Assembly (NCBI GenBank): GCA_963920665.1
Contig: OY987271.1
Coordinates: 12,651,350-12,715,349, forward strand
Direction: 5' to 3'
DNA from: Straminergon stramineum
Lineage: Eukaryota > Streptophyta > Bryopsida > Hypnales > Calliergonaceae
DNA length: 64,000 bases
Below the pieces are notes generated by a model. The model was not told the origin of the DNA and made no database searches. It worked only from the letters and a program-made list of their open reading frames with translations. The translations under genes and the position numbers were made by a program. Of the stretch, positions 1 to 12,100 are shown one piece after another (the stretch's first letter is position 1; every line of letters begins with the position of its first letter).

Positions 1-2880
1 TTTTGAGGAGTATCGAAGACCAACAATAGCACCTCATACACTTTCATACTTAAATCATGTACATCTTATTTAATCAATATCTAAGAAATAATTAGGCTTT
101 TGGTCCAAATGTAGGTCTTGTATTTTAGACAACGTTGATTATAGGCATAGATACCATAATGATAGACATTGAATGATTATCAATGTAGGGTTCTCCTTCT
201 CTTGGTATAATTGGATGTTTACTTTTAGTGCTTATAAAATTAGAGAAAAACTTAAAGACTTTCAAATTTAAGTGAAGACTCAAACCAATTCTATATCTCA
301 CCTATTCATAATTACTAGCCTTTAATGGTTATATGTAAACAAGACTATAAGAGCATTGAATGTACATCTCCTCCATGTTTGAACCCCAACTACATTGTGA
401 ATTGAAAATTTCCTACTAAGCCTAATCATTCTTTGAAAACATATAGTTTCCTTAGACCTTAGGTAGTCCTATGTCAAAACACATTCTTCTTGCAAACATT
501 TAATGTGAATGTCCTTTAAGAATAACATGTTTTACTCTAGGGATTCTACATATTCCATCTAAAGTTTAAAATGACCTTTTGTTAGTCCTTTGTAATTCAA
601 GTTTAGGAAAGAAAAACAATAATATTTCACATGGATTGAAAAGGTTACAATGTTTGAAGGGGAGGTAAAATTTGATAATTTAACTTCAAAATCTTAGCAA
701 CACCAAAATGTGATGCTCCATGCATTTAGGGATTCTTAAAAAGAAAAACATCTACAACTTATATACTAGCCAATTCAACCTAATTTCAACCTTAATTCTT
801 TAAGGATGTCATTCTTAGTCCACATTTCTGATATGTTTATTCCACTAGTATTGGACATTTGGATGTTGTTCAATTGAACCATACAAATTTCTTTATGATA
901 TATCATTTTTTATTCATTTTCTTTATTGAAAGGAAATATATTATTTGAAATATGAAAATATTTACAAAATTGATGCCTAAATTGCAATAAGGGTCTTGAG
1001 TATTTCAATGCTTTAACAATGGACAAAGATGACAAAGGTGAAGTGGGACTTAGAACCTAAATTGTAGTGTAATGTTGCTTTCAAGATTTTTTAATGCATA
1101 TTATATAAGTTGAAGGTTCTAAGTTCCGAAGTCCCAATTCATGATAAACACTAGAAAGGCCTTTATGCCATATTTAACTACTGTGAGACTATTTAATGAA
1201 TTCTAGACAAAAAATCGGGAGATCTCTCGATGTTTGTATAGATCTCTTGATATTTTGTATTGATCCCCCAATGTTTTGCATTATCTCATCATGACCATGT
1301 TTTATCTAATATTTATTTTGGACTTTTGAAAATCCAAAAGTAGTTAAATGTGGCATCTTACTACAAAATTTTGAGTTAAAGAGCATGATTGGTTACAAGA
1401 AGCTAGTCAATCAAAGATGAGCCACATGCTTTGATAATGAAAGAGTTGAAACTTTAAAGAGCTAGAAGATAATTTTTTGCCCCTACCTTTAAGAGAATTA
1501 GTCTTTTGTACTTTTGTATTATATTTTCAAAGGATACAAGAGATATACTAATATTTTGGACCATGCATAATTTTTTTATTTCTTCAAAAGTATCTTTAAT
1601 ATTTTTTTACAATATCCAATAAGATGTCTATTTTTTCTATGTTGGAAGGTTTGAAGTCCACCTCCAAAAAATGTAGAGCAAGAAATTGCAATTTGAGGTT
1701 TTCTATTAGGATTCATAGATTAACAAGATATTTTTAAAAACAATAAAATCTCTGTCTCACACATATTCTCAAGAGCATTTTATTATTATTATTATAAGAA
1801 TCATATTTTCTTATTCAAGAGCACTAATTGGTTAATCAATAGAGCAACTAAGATTCAAAGAGTTCCTTCAATTTAGAAAATATGGCCTATAATTGTTATA
1901 TTTTTTGAATTGTATTTAACATTTTTATAAATAGAAAATTTAAATTCTCAATGAATTTATATTTTTCATGTATCTTATTTTAAAATATTTTTGTCCACAA
2001 ATTTTTGGAATTTCCTCTCTATCTCTAATATATTTGTGAATAAATTTTTATTCTATTTTTAAAAATTATTCTTTAAAAGCTCAAAGTATTGGGTTATAAT
2101 TGCATTTGGTATAAAATCAACAAGTATACTTTTGAAATGGCCTAAGAGCAATTATCCATCAATCTTTTTATTACTTAAAAGCTAAAAGCTCTTTAAAATG
2201 TGTTTTCAATGGTGCAAAATACACTTTCTAGTTCAAAAGTATTGTGTATCAATCAAAGTCTTTTGATTCAACTTTTTAAAATTCGAGTATGGTGGAAAGA
2301 ATATGTAGATTGTGGAAAACTTTAAAAACATTGAAAATGGAAGTAGTAGGGAGGCAACATATTTTTGCAATGCAATAAAACCAATAAAATTAAATGGAAG
2401 TTAAAACTTAGAAGTGCTATAGGAGTCTCAACCTTAAAGTCATTCATCCCATCCTTGTGAAGATGATTTGGATTCCTCTTAGTGTTGTTTTCAAAGATTT
2501 CTATCGTATACATTTTTTGACATTGAAATACCTAATGCTTTTCAATATAGACTCGAATTTCTAAATTCCAATAGTCACACATATTTGAAGGCAAGATAGA
2601 TCTAAATTATCAATAAATTCAAAAATATAATTTTTGACACTCTTAATAATAAATATGTTTAGGGTTGGAATAAATTCCAAAATGATATGTAAAATATACA
2701 TGTTCAAATGAGGCACATAAAGGAGATTTTTCTCCATACAAAAAGATAATTGGAATTCAAAGTCTAATTTAAATTTCTAAATTTAAACACCATTTTCATA
2801 AATAAATAAAAATGCATGTGCAATGAGGAAGAACATAGAGAGAGGGGCACCAACATGATTGCAAATATGCACCCAAGCCC

Positions 2881-2910
2881 AACCCTAAACCCTAAATCCT
2901 AAACCTAACC
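2881..2910. repeat. Short interstitial telomere-like repeat (CCCTAAA)n
   Basis: About four units of the plant-type telomeric heptamer CCCTAAA, the last two degenerate (CCTAAAT, CCTAAAC). It is far too short to be a chromosome end. It could be a chance or replication-slippage tract, or a scar of double-strand break repair. Confidence 0.6.
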
Positions 2911-4770
2911 TCCAAAATTCTAAGCCCTCAATCTTGCTCTTTTTTTGTATTTCTCTATGTTCTTACAAATTTAGGATAGTTGTATCCCTTTGGAGAAACT
3001 TTAACATTATAAATGAGGCCTATTCTTTATAAATTCATTAATAGATAGGTAGTAATCCATATCTATTCCAACCACTTGAGATGTAAATGCTAGATTTAAA
3101 TGTTAACATTTAAGTATGAATTGCATCTCCCACCCTCCAGTACCTCAGGTAACTAAATAGAATGGGTTTCATAGTCAATTATATATTTTACCATAATTTT
3201 ATCATTGTTTTACCAATGTCTTTTGCGAGTATGTGTAAGGCTTAGTCATATATATTTCAGTATCTTTTGTTTAAGTCACATACAAGTGTCTCAACTTATA
3301 GCTTGACCAATATTTTTGGATGCCATGGCTTGTTCAATTTCCAAGCTGTGTTAGTTGATGATTTCATGTCACATGGCCATACCTTGCCTTCTAAACAAAT
3401 GATGGCTTAGGATTTGAATTAGTGGACTTGATTGAAGTGATGCGGTTTGAGCCTTCTTTGTGGGATATGGTCTAGTCCAATACTTTTTGGCTTGACCTAT
3501 ATCAACTCCATTATTGGCCACCACTGCATACACAAATCTATGCCATGTTAATTGACATTGGGGTCCCATACTATATTTATGGATGAGAGCTTGTAATTTG
3601 AATTTATGGACTTAATTTATTCGGTTGGTAGGGTAGTTGGAGTTTGTCCCGCCATTTTGATAACTTGTGGTTTAAGTTGGGGGGATTTGACCAAACCCTT
3701 CTACTTCATTGGATACCCTTTTAGTTAGCTATGTCTAATAAATTCACATGAATGAACCATGCCATGATAATGGATGTGGATTTGAGATATATAAATCTCA
3801 CTATGGTTGTTCTAAAACCTACACAAGTTGGGTTTTTCACAAGTGATTTGGAAGTGATACAAGTGTGTTGAGTAGATGTCTTCTTCACATATCTCATATG
3901 TTTTACAAATTTGTTGGATTGTGGTTTGTTAGTCATTTTCTTGAGGCTCTTTGTTTATTTTCTTTTGTGATTGCAAAAACATGTTGCTACAAGATGAAGA
4001 CACCTCACTTGCACACTCTGACTAACTATGTGTTTGCTCGATTGTATGGATGTAGGTGAGGTTTACAACCTCTTCGGAATTTCTCAATATTGTAGTTTCT
4101 AAATTGATGACAACCTACCTTTTGATAGGGATTCTAAATTATACTAGTGACAAGATTTGGATTTTAGCATGATTAGATACTAAGTCTCTAGCAAAGTGAC
4201 ATATTATTTTTGTCTCCACCTTTGGGACTCCAAGTTGCAAATAGGGGTCAAATTGTTGGATGGTGATACATAAAATGCCAACTTATCTATTGAATGTGGA
4301 CAATGTCCATTATTAGACTAACCAAAATTTTATGTTTTGATTGACAAATGAAATGAAATTCAATGCATCACATCATACATCATTTGGATATTGTGTACAA
4401 AAGTTATAAAAGGAAAAAAATAAAATTTGGTAGATATTCTACAATCGTTTCTCTAACAATAAATACATATTGATGAAGGAAACATATACAATGAAATCAT
4501 GTGATTCAATATTGCTTTTAGGCACCCTACGCTAGGGGCCCTACCTTATTGAATTTTTTTGACCCTTCTTTGTAGTTTAGAGTAAGGATGATCCTATCAG
4601 CAAGGGGTATTATTTTTTACATTTATTTAGACATAGTTTAAAAAAAAAAGTCTGAAAATGTTGAATTTGATACGTCAAAAAGACTATCAATATGAAAATT
4701 GGAAAGAATGTCCAAGAAATATCGAAAGAGTGTCACAATATTTTAACACTATTTTTGACACTATAACCTT

Positions 4771-5030
4771 GAAAGAACAAGAGCAACAACTAAGGTACTT
4801 TGCCAGATATAATATGACTAATTGACCAATAGGTGCATCCTTCATTTCTATAGTAATCATCCATTGGCCACTATGTAGCATTTAAGTGTTTAATCTTGAA
4901 AGGATGTGACTCCCTATGACTAAGGTATCACCAAAAGACTACCATTCTTGGACCAAGAGGTGCATTCTATGTAGTCATCATTGGAACCTCGGTAATGTCC
5001 TCATAGGGTTAAACCTTGAAAGGATGCTAA
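4771..5030. repeat. Two diverged copies of a ~110-bp unit, related to 57130-57270
   Basis: A unit with the landmarks AGGTGCAT, then CTATAGTAATCAT or CTATGTAGTCATCAT, then CTTGAAAGGATG occurs twice in a row here. A relative with AATAGGTGCATT and CTATAGTGAAC lies at about 57130-57270. It is non-coding and of unknown type. Confidence 0.5.
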
Positions 5031-5243
5031 TGACATTTTTTTGTCCTTTCGATGACTTAAGTAAAGATTGTAGGCCTTTCTTTGAGAAGTTAATGTTGAA
5101 ATGTTCTACATTTTATGACATCACAATGATGGAGTGATTGGTGATTGCAAGAAGAACTTCCACCTTTTGAGTGTAAATTCATTAGAATAAGTGGCCTTTT
5201 TAGGCCTTCATGTTGTGCCTATATTAGAAAATATTGTGATTGT

Positions 5244-6176
5244 TTAGGTCCTAAAGTTCCAAATTCCCTACATGGGGACTTTTGGGATTTCGGGTAGGCT
5301 TGTGTGATCTCAATTTTTGACATGATTTTTGGACTTTTATAAAGATGAAAAATAAGATTTTCTTTTTGGGAATATAGTTTTTATTTTAATTGGTGCTTAG
5401 AGCAAAAGTTATGGCATTCTAAGTCCAAAAAGTAGCTCTAGGGGTTGTACCAAAAAAAGCACAAGAAAATTGATTTTTTTTCCAATTTTTTATTTTTTTT
5501 CTTAAAGATTACATTTTGGTCTACATTTGAAACTTTAAATCATTCTATTTGGGCTAGTGATGAGAAAGTTATTGAACAATCTCATTTTTTGGGCAATCTA
5601 AGCATCTTCTTAAAAAAATTATTTGTAGAATTCATTTTTGAATGCAATTTTTAAATTTTTTCCCAAAAAATCGTATATAGGGTTAAGTTTGCTTGTTAAA
5701 ATAATCTCAATGTTGGGATTATTGTGTTTCAATTCCATCTTAGAGCTATTAATGATGTAGTTTTTCCTTCAATCTTTAACCTACTTCTACTCAACATTTT
5801 TTTAATGAGTGAAAATCAAATGTTTTTTTTATTGAATATTTTTTTTGAGGTTCTCAACACAATTCTTCAACACCAAAAATTAGAAAAATCAAAATTAGTA
5901 GTCCCAAAATCTTAAATTAAGAAGATTTGAAGCCAAAAAATCTACAAGCAAGGTGTAAGAAAAGCTTGTTTTCTTCACTATAAATGCAAATATCTTGCAA
6001 TCTATGTAGTCAAAGTTGTTGAAATTTCTTCCACACATTATGATACTAGTCTAATACTAGCTCCTATGGTTAGATATGAGAAAAAAATGATTTTTAAAGT
6101 TTTTTCTTTTTGCAATAGAAATGGCAGTTTTAAATGGTGGTTGATGGAAAAAAGGCCTCGAGACTTTAGGAGTTAT
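5244..6176 (+). mobile_element. TTAA-bounded 0.93-kb non-autonomous element, degenerate copy E1
   Basis: The left end reads TTAGGTCCTAAAGTTCC and the right end CTTTAGGAGTTAT, which are decayed forms of TTAACCCCTAAAG and its complement. Length is 933 bp, matching the other copies. The interior is collinear with 54360-55294: a block near GGGAATATAG, a block ending GAGCTATTAATGAT, and the right-hand block with GAAATGGCAGTTTT. There is no transposase-like open frame. It carries more end mutations than the 54-kb copy, so it is probably older. Confidence 0.6.
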
Positions 6177-6438
6177 ATATGAGTAAAATGGATACACTTT
6201 TTTGTTGGTTTTAGGGTAGTCTAGAGGCTCTTTAGGACCAATTAGGCAGCACACTCCTAAAATTTTAAACAAATTCCCACTTTGTCAAAAAAATAAAAAA
6301 TTACAATTGCTCTCCCCATTTCTCACATTTGTCTTTATGTACAAAAAAATTAAACTTTTTTCAACAATGCCAATAGGGCAAACCAGTCATTCTGCCTATC
6401 TTAAGTCTAGTTATGTCACAATCGCTCCCGCCGTCAGC
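6177..6438. repeat. Retroposon-tail-like repeat, related to 40430-40640
   Basis: The segment shares an ordered series of blocks with 40430-40640: TAGTCTA, a short A-rich run after ACTTTGTC, CAATTGCTCTC, and a GTCTTT-containing stretch. The A-run after TTTGTC resembles a LINE or SINE 3' tail. No coding capacity is visible. Confidence 0.4.
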
Positions 6439-7560
6439 AGCTCACGATCAGCTGCTGGCTAGCGTCGGCACGCTCGTCGAGATGACCCGCGCGCGGGCGG
6501 CGGGATTTTCAGGCGCTTGCTTCGGGTTTAGCAATTACTGTACCACGAATGGTCCTTCCTCGCTGATACAGTTGTAGCTCATTCTCATTTTTCGCTTTTT
6601 TCAAGACGTTGTTTAGATTTAGGATTTGGTATTTCTCAAGGAGAAATTTGTGAGCTTTCCCAGTTTTGTTGCGCACCAACCTATGATTTCAGTATCCTCC
6701 TGAGCTTTGAATATAATTTCTTCAATGATTTGTGCCTTGAACGGGGGTTGCAGTATCGGCTAGTTGGGGCAGGGTGTAGAATTGCAATTAGGGTTTGCAT
6801 TCGCAATGGTAAGGCGTCGCATTGCTGTAATCGACGGAAATTTGCCTGTGAGCATGGGGATTAACTAAGTAAATTGTCTAATATGTTATTTGAACCAATC
6901 CCATTTTCGGGAAACTTGTATGGGATCTCATGCATCTGCCTAATTTCATCTTTCATGAGATTCTTGTAGTTGGCAAGTGGAATTCAATTATGCACCAATA
7001 GTCGATATATCACAGGCATTCGATGTTGTTGTAATTAGGTTGTGTCGCTGAACTGCTTCGATGTCGCTCCCGCGTTGTAGTCGAGCTGCTCGCGACGTGT
7101 TTCTGGACGGAGGGAATGAGAACAATGTTTTGGGGTAATTTCTAGACGTTGAGATCGTGGATTGGAAGCTTGTTGTCTAGCTCACTTAGCTTAGGTCCTG
7201 ATTCTATTCGAGCCTCTTCTATTTTCATCGTCCTTGAAGACCAGACATTTTGGATCCATCCCTGTCCGTCTTCATTGCCAGAAAGTCTAGTAATGCACCT
7301 AAAATGTTAGGAAATCCTCTGTTGTGGAAGGACACGGATTCAAGCTAACGCCGAAGCGCGAAGTCACACGAGACAGCATGTCTGGCTATAACCCGTTGGG
7401 TACCGTAATCTGTTTCATGATTCAGGGTCAATAGATGTATCAGTAAAATATTATTGGGTATGTGCCGAATTTTTCTTCATTGATACAGTAAGAGTCTCAC
7501 TGTTTCTTCAGCTGAAATTTCTACGCTACGGGGGTGTTGGAGCTTGCCTTTTGGATAAGA
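6439..7560 (+). repeat. Leader segment copy 1 (duplicated 5' flank)
   Basis: A 1.1-kb moderately GC-rich segment whose left part (about 6439-7113) is repeated at 18465-19090 and whose right part (about 6968-7560) is repeated at 20256-20780, just before the ECM29 start codon. Landmarks are GCTCACGATCA, GGGCGGCGGGATTTT, TTTGTGAGCTTTCCCAG, AATTAGGGTTTGC, TGTCGCTCCCGCGTTGTAG and TTCAGCTGAA. No long open frame is conserved between copies. I infer a duplicated promoter or 5' UTR. Here it lies about 1.6 kb upstream of the CXC-gene start, so it may contribute to that gene's promoter or be a dead relic. Confidence 0.7.
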
Positions 7561-9198
7561 AATTCTTGTGTGGGCTGTGAGAAAAGATGGGATGTTAGCA
7601 ATCTGGACTTCCGAAAGTCGTTCAACTACAATCTCAGCGTAGTGTAGATTCCTCCCTGCGAATTCAGAGTGCCCCAGCCGGATGAATCAATTCACGAACG
7701 TTCGTTTTAATTCCTCGTTTTAATTTCATCCACGGACGCTGCAATTAAGCAACTCTACTCAGTACTCACATTCTCTATCATTCCCCTCATCGTGACGTCT
7801 TCTGTCACGCACCTCCTTCTGCATCAACGAAACCCTAGCACTGTACTCGAACAATCCCGACTAATCTTCGGGTACATATTATTAATCTTAGCAGTGCATT
7901 GAATTGCACCACCAGAAGATCACACAAACGCATGAAGAGCCCGAATTCTGGCTTTGGCTTGGTCAGAGAAAGACAAGCAGCTAGCGCTCCATAGCAACGG
8001 TCCAGCAATTCCTCTCCCAGCCAGACCGTCCCAGAAGCGCAATCCCCACGAATTCATCCCCATAAAAGCCCCAGCAGAGCGGCAATGAAGGAGAAAACGC
8101 TCACCAGATCACACCATGAAGGTATTTCCAGTGCAGAGAGCGCAATTGAATGCCGTTGCCATCAATGCGCAAGACAAGCTCATCAACGATGCACAGTGCT
8201 CTCTGCAATCTACTAATGATGGATGACCTACAGTAGCGACGAAGGCAAGCATCCCTATCACATACCCTAAGGAGAGAGCTGAACGGTAACCGGCTTCATA
8301 TGTTCCATTCCAAGAAACCCTCCCGAGGTCGCCCTAAATTTAGCGGCTCTCTTTCCCGGGCCCCTCTTGCCAGCCAAGAAGGAGCTGCCCGGGCCAAAAT
8401 TTGGTACTGCCAGGTCTGAAAACCAGAACGTGTTCCCGCGCGGCCCCTGTCCAAATTGCGGGTGTCGTATGCGTCTGACGGAGATTCATCACCCGCCCCC
8501 GACCTCTTCCATCTCTCCTTCCCGCTCTCCTTGTGCTGTTTCATCACTACCCACCTGCATTCTTTACTCGAATTCTGTCTAATTTGCGACATTCGCCGAA
8601 CACTTAGCTGCGCCAATTTGCCAAATCCCGGCTGAAATTGGACGAACCCTGCTGTCTGGCTGTGTAAAGGCTTCGGCAGTCAGATGCGAGAAGATGATGG
8701 CGATCACGAGTCCTGTGGCGTTCCAGGAGCCCTGGGTTGACAGGATTTCGTGATTGTTTGCAGTCGTTTTGATCTGTTCTTTCGATTGATAGGGGTGTGT
8801 GTGGAAGTTATTGATTGTGGCAATCGATGAGAGAAGAACAGGGGCGAGAATGTTGCATAGTGGATTTGGGTTTGGGTTTGGATTTGGAAGTGTGTTTTCG
8901 TAGCAATGGGCTTAGTTTCGGATGAGTTTAGAATGGGGAAGTATTGGTTTTGAGTGTTGGGAAGGGTCTTGTGGCGGGGGTTATTGGTTCGATGGTGTGT
9001 TGGACATGATCTGAACGTGGTGAGGATTCTTGGCATGAAAGTATGCAGGGTGACGGTTCTGATTCGTAGTGCAGGGATGGAATAGATTTAGGGGTGGGTC
9101 CGATGTGAGCGCAATAGGACGGGGCAGCTTCTTCACGAGTGTCCACTTGCGGAATAATTTTTTAGGGAAGAAGTTTGCCGGATATCAAGCCAGGGACA
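7561..9198 (+). promoter_or_regulatory. Upstream region / 5' UTR of the CXC-domain gene
   Basis: GC content rises relative to the flanks, and the DNA lacks the A/T tracts of the repeats. Short open frames on both strands (for example 8296-8616 on the - strand and 8367-8582 on the + strand) overlap each other and have no recognisable domain. A TAG stop in frame with the CXC gene lies at 9163, so translation of that gene cannot begin further upstream in this exon. I infer promoter plus 5' UTR; the transcription start cannot be placed. Confidence 0.5.
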
Positions 9199-12100
9199 AT
9201 GTTGACCAGGGGAAGCAAATCGGCGGCTGAAAAGGTTGTTAGGGAGTCTGAGAGTTCCGACATGGGGTCTCCTGATAAGCGGGAGTGCATCTCGCCCGTT
9301 ACTGATGTGGAGGTGTGTACCTAATTCACTTTCACGATGCTATAAGTAAATCACTGAAAATCCGTTGAAGGCAATGCCAGCAATATGATCCACGTACCAT
9401 CCGACCCAGTTGGTAGGGGCTATTTGATCGCCATCGTCGTGGATGCGACGGAGTTGTGTGGTCTGGCAATTCATGTGCATTGGAAATTACTGAAACCAGA
9501 AAAATGAATTCTTAGACTAATGGAGTGGAGTATGCAGGATTCTCCTTTATTCAAGTACTTATGCAATCTGTCGCCAATCAAGCCAGCCAAGGCGGTACAC
9601 CATGCCCAGACGTATAATGAGCTGACGTTTCCGCCTGAGCCTCGAATCTTCGCCTCTCCACGCAGTTCGAGAAGGTCCTCGAATAGTTCCCTGAAGAGGT
9701 GTGAGCGGTGAGGGTGAATCTCGTTCGTTTCTGCTTCCCATTTGAGTTTATTGTTGTGTCTGCGTCCTTTGGTTATTGTCCCCAGGTTCGACTTTAATTG
9801 ATGGTTTTCATGAATAGGGTTGTGGCTGCTGAGCTTTTGTCAGCGCAAGCCCAAGCTGATGGTCGAGAAAGTCTCGGATGGCATCCGACAAACTCTAGGA
9901 GTACCGTATCGGAGAATGCACCATCCCCATCCCCACTGAACCGTGATCAGCAAGTAACCCCTTGCTCAAGGAGGCAAACGGAGGAGGTGCCTGCGTCGCA
10001 ATCCAACAGTGCCAAAAACGAGAATGATGCTTTCACCGTGGAAGACCTTGTTGGCCAAGGAATGTTTGCTATGAATCCCATGGATCCAGAATCATCGGAC
10101 AGAACAGCTGTGACTGCTGCCAGCTTCCAATCTCAGTTTACAGATTTCGAAGAATTGGATCCAGCAGTGATTGTCGAGTGCCTTAATGGTAATCTTGAAA
10201 AGGAAGGTGGAACCAGCACTGACGTGGTTGAAAGAAGGCAATCCACTTCGAGCTCATTGTCACAGGATTGTGTGTTGCCTGGAAATCTAACTCAAGAATC
10301 GAGATGTTTAGAGCAGCGACCTAATGTAGACCATGGATTGAACTTCAGCAAAGAGACTTCGGAACTAGACCATGATACTACAGCCATGGCATATTTCCTG
10401 GCTGGAAATGAAGTCTTGGGACAGGACAAAGGCGAGTGGTCAGAGGATTCAAGTGACCTGGTCGCTCTAAATGAAGAGGCGGGGCAACATGAATCTGACT
10501 TGCTTGATGTTATGGCTTCTCAGTCTGGGCTTGATCTCTCTTCCCAGAATAGACATGAAGATGGCGCCACTGAGAATGCGAACCTTCATCATTCGCTTCT
10601 CTCTCACAGGGTATGGTGGTGCCTCTACGGCTTTGATGCAAAACTAATCAGTCTCTGTTAATGAGCATCTTTGACTCTTGTGTGCCCTCATCTCATGTGA
10701 AAGTTATTCTTGATGACCATCTCCTAACGCTCCATGCTTCTGAATATACCATATCTCATTCAAAACTACTGGATGCACATTGGGCTGTAAGGTGGATGAT
10801 AATATTTGCGTTGCTTTAAACTTGTTAGCATTTGGAGGAATGTAATTTTGTGAGATCAGTATAGAGCTCCGGAGAGATCACTTTGGGAGCAAGAGCCAAA
10901 TCTGTGGCGATCATACTTTATCACCATGTATGAATTTCTTATGCAGTTTCCATAGTCATGGGAGGTTATAGACCTCTATGAATGGTGAGTGGCCATAGAC
11001 TTTAAGCTAAGTCATGCTTACACGACTTGGTAATATGTCCAACCGAGTGTATGAATAGATGAGCTGTTGTTGGTACCAGGATTCAGCAATGGAGACGGCA
11101 TGACGTCCCTAATGGTATTAGTCTCCTCTACCTGAGTGCCTATCTCACATGTTATTGCGGTACCTGCAGGCTGATACCGCTGGACAACGGGGTTTTAGAA
11201 GACGGTGTCTCGACTTTGATGCTTCTGGAGCAAGAAGAAAAAGCCTTGGCAGTATGGGCAATAGGAAATCTTTGGGTAGCAGGCTCAAAGATTGCAGTGG
11301 AGCTAGTTTTGCGGACGGTAACAACGCATCTCCTGTTCTTGGCAATGTAATAGCTACAACTTCTGATGCAACAGCAAGCACTCCTGTGGACAATTCTTCT
11401 CCAAATGCCAACGATACTTTGAGGGCTGGATCAGATTCCGGCACACATAGTAGGGGTGAGTTCTGCAGGTCTTGGTGAAATCTATCGTATAGGTGCATTT
11501 AATGATCATGTGGGGGGACACTGTAAGCGAGATTCCTTACAAAATTGCTGTCACTGGGCTCTGGAACTGCATTACAACATGATATTTGCATATTTTATTT
11601 TGCATCTCTTGCCTAACATGAGGTCAATTGTACAATTTTAAGCGATTCACCACGAACACTATTGAAGTAGGCCTTGTAAGAATGATTGATGTTTTCATTG
11701 ATTGGCAGGGGCCCCTGCATGTGGGGACGCTCTTGGGGTCTTGACCAAGACGCATCAACAACTCCCTAGCCGCCCTCCCGAAACTAATGTGGACGTTCTG
11801 AATGCAAAGACCGGGGAATCACGTCCTCAGAAACCGCAAAATTCTGGAGTTACCCCCCCAGCAGAAGGTGTGAGACGAAGTCCACGTGTGCGACGGACTG
11901 GTATTGGGCTTCACTTGAATTCGTTGACTTCCTCCATGTCGTTCAAGCGTGATTATCCATCTACTGGAGGGGAAAGCGCAAAAAGAGTTCTTGCAACCAG
12001 TTTAGGATTACAACCAGTGACCTCTGCGATTCCCAAAGAGGACTCCCAAGGCGGTGGGTCAGGTCATCCCAATCAAAGCTTGAATCAAGGAGTGCCATCT

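Larger units (their letters stand above)
1..5243. other. AT-rich intergenic DNA without a supported gene
   Basis: Long A/T runs and frequent stops in all frames; the few open frames are 60-75 codons and have no recognisable domain. Around 540-735 the text resembles 31420-31924, including the ending GCATTTAGGG followed by a near-TTAA, so it is probably a decayed copy of that repeat. I see no gene here. Confidence 0.7.

Noticed and set aside
2881..2910. Telomere-like repeat as a chromosome end
   Set aside because: Only about four degenerate units, with ordinary sequence on both sides.
8296..8616. 106-codon open frame on the - strand upstream of the CXC gene
   Set aside because: It overlaps open frames on the + strand in a GC-rich leader region and has no recognisable domain; composition alone explains it.
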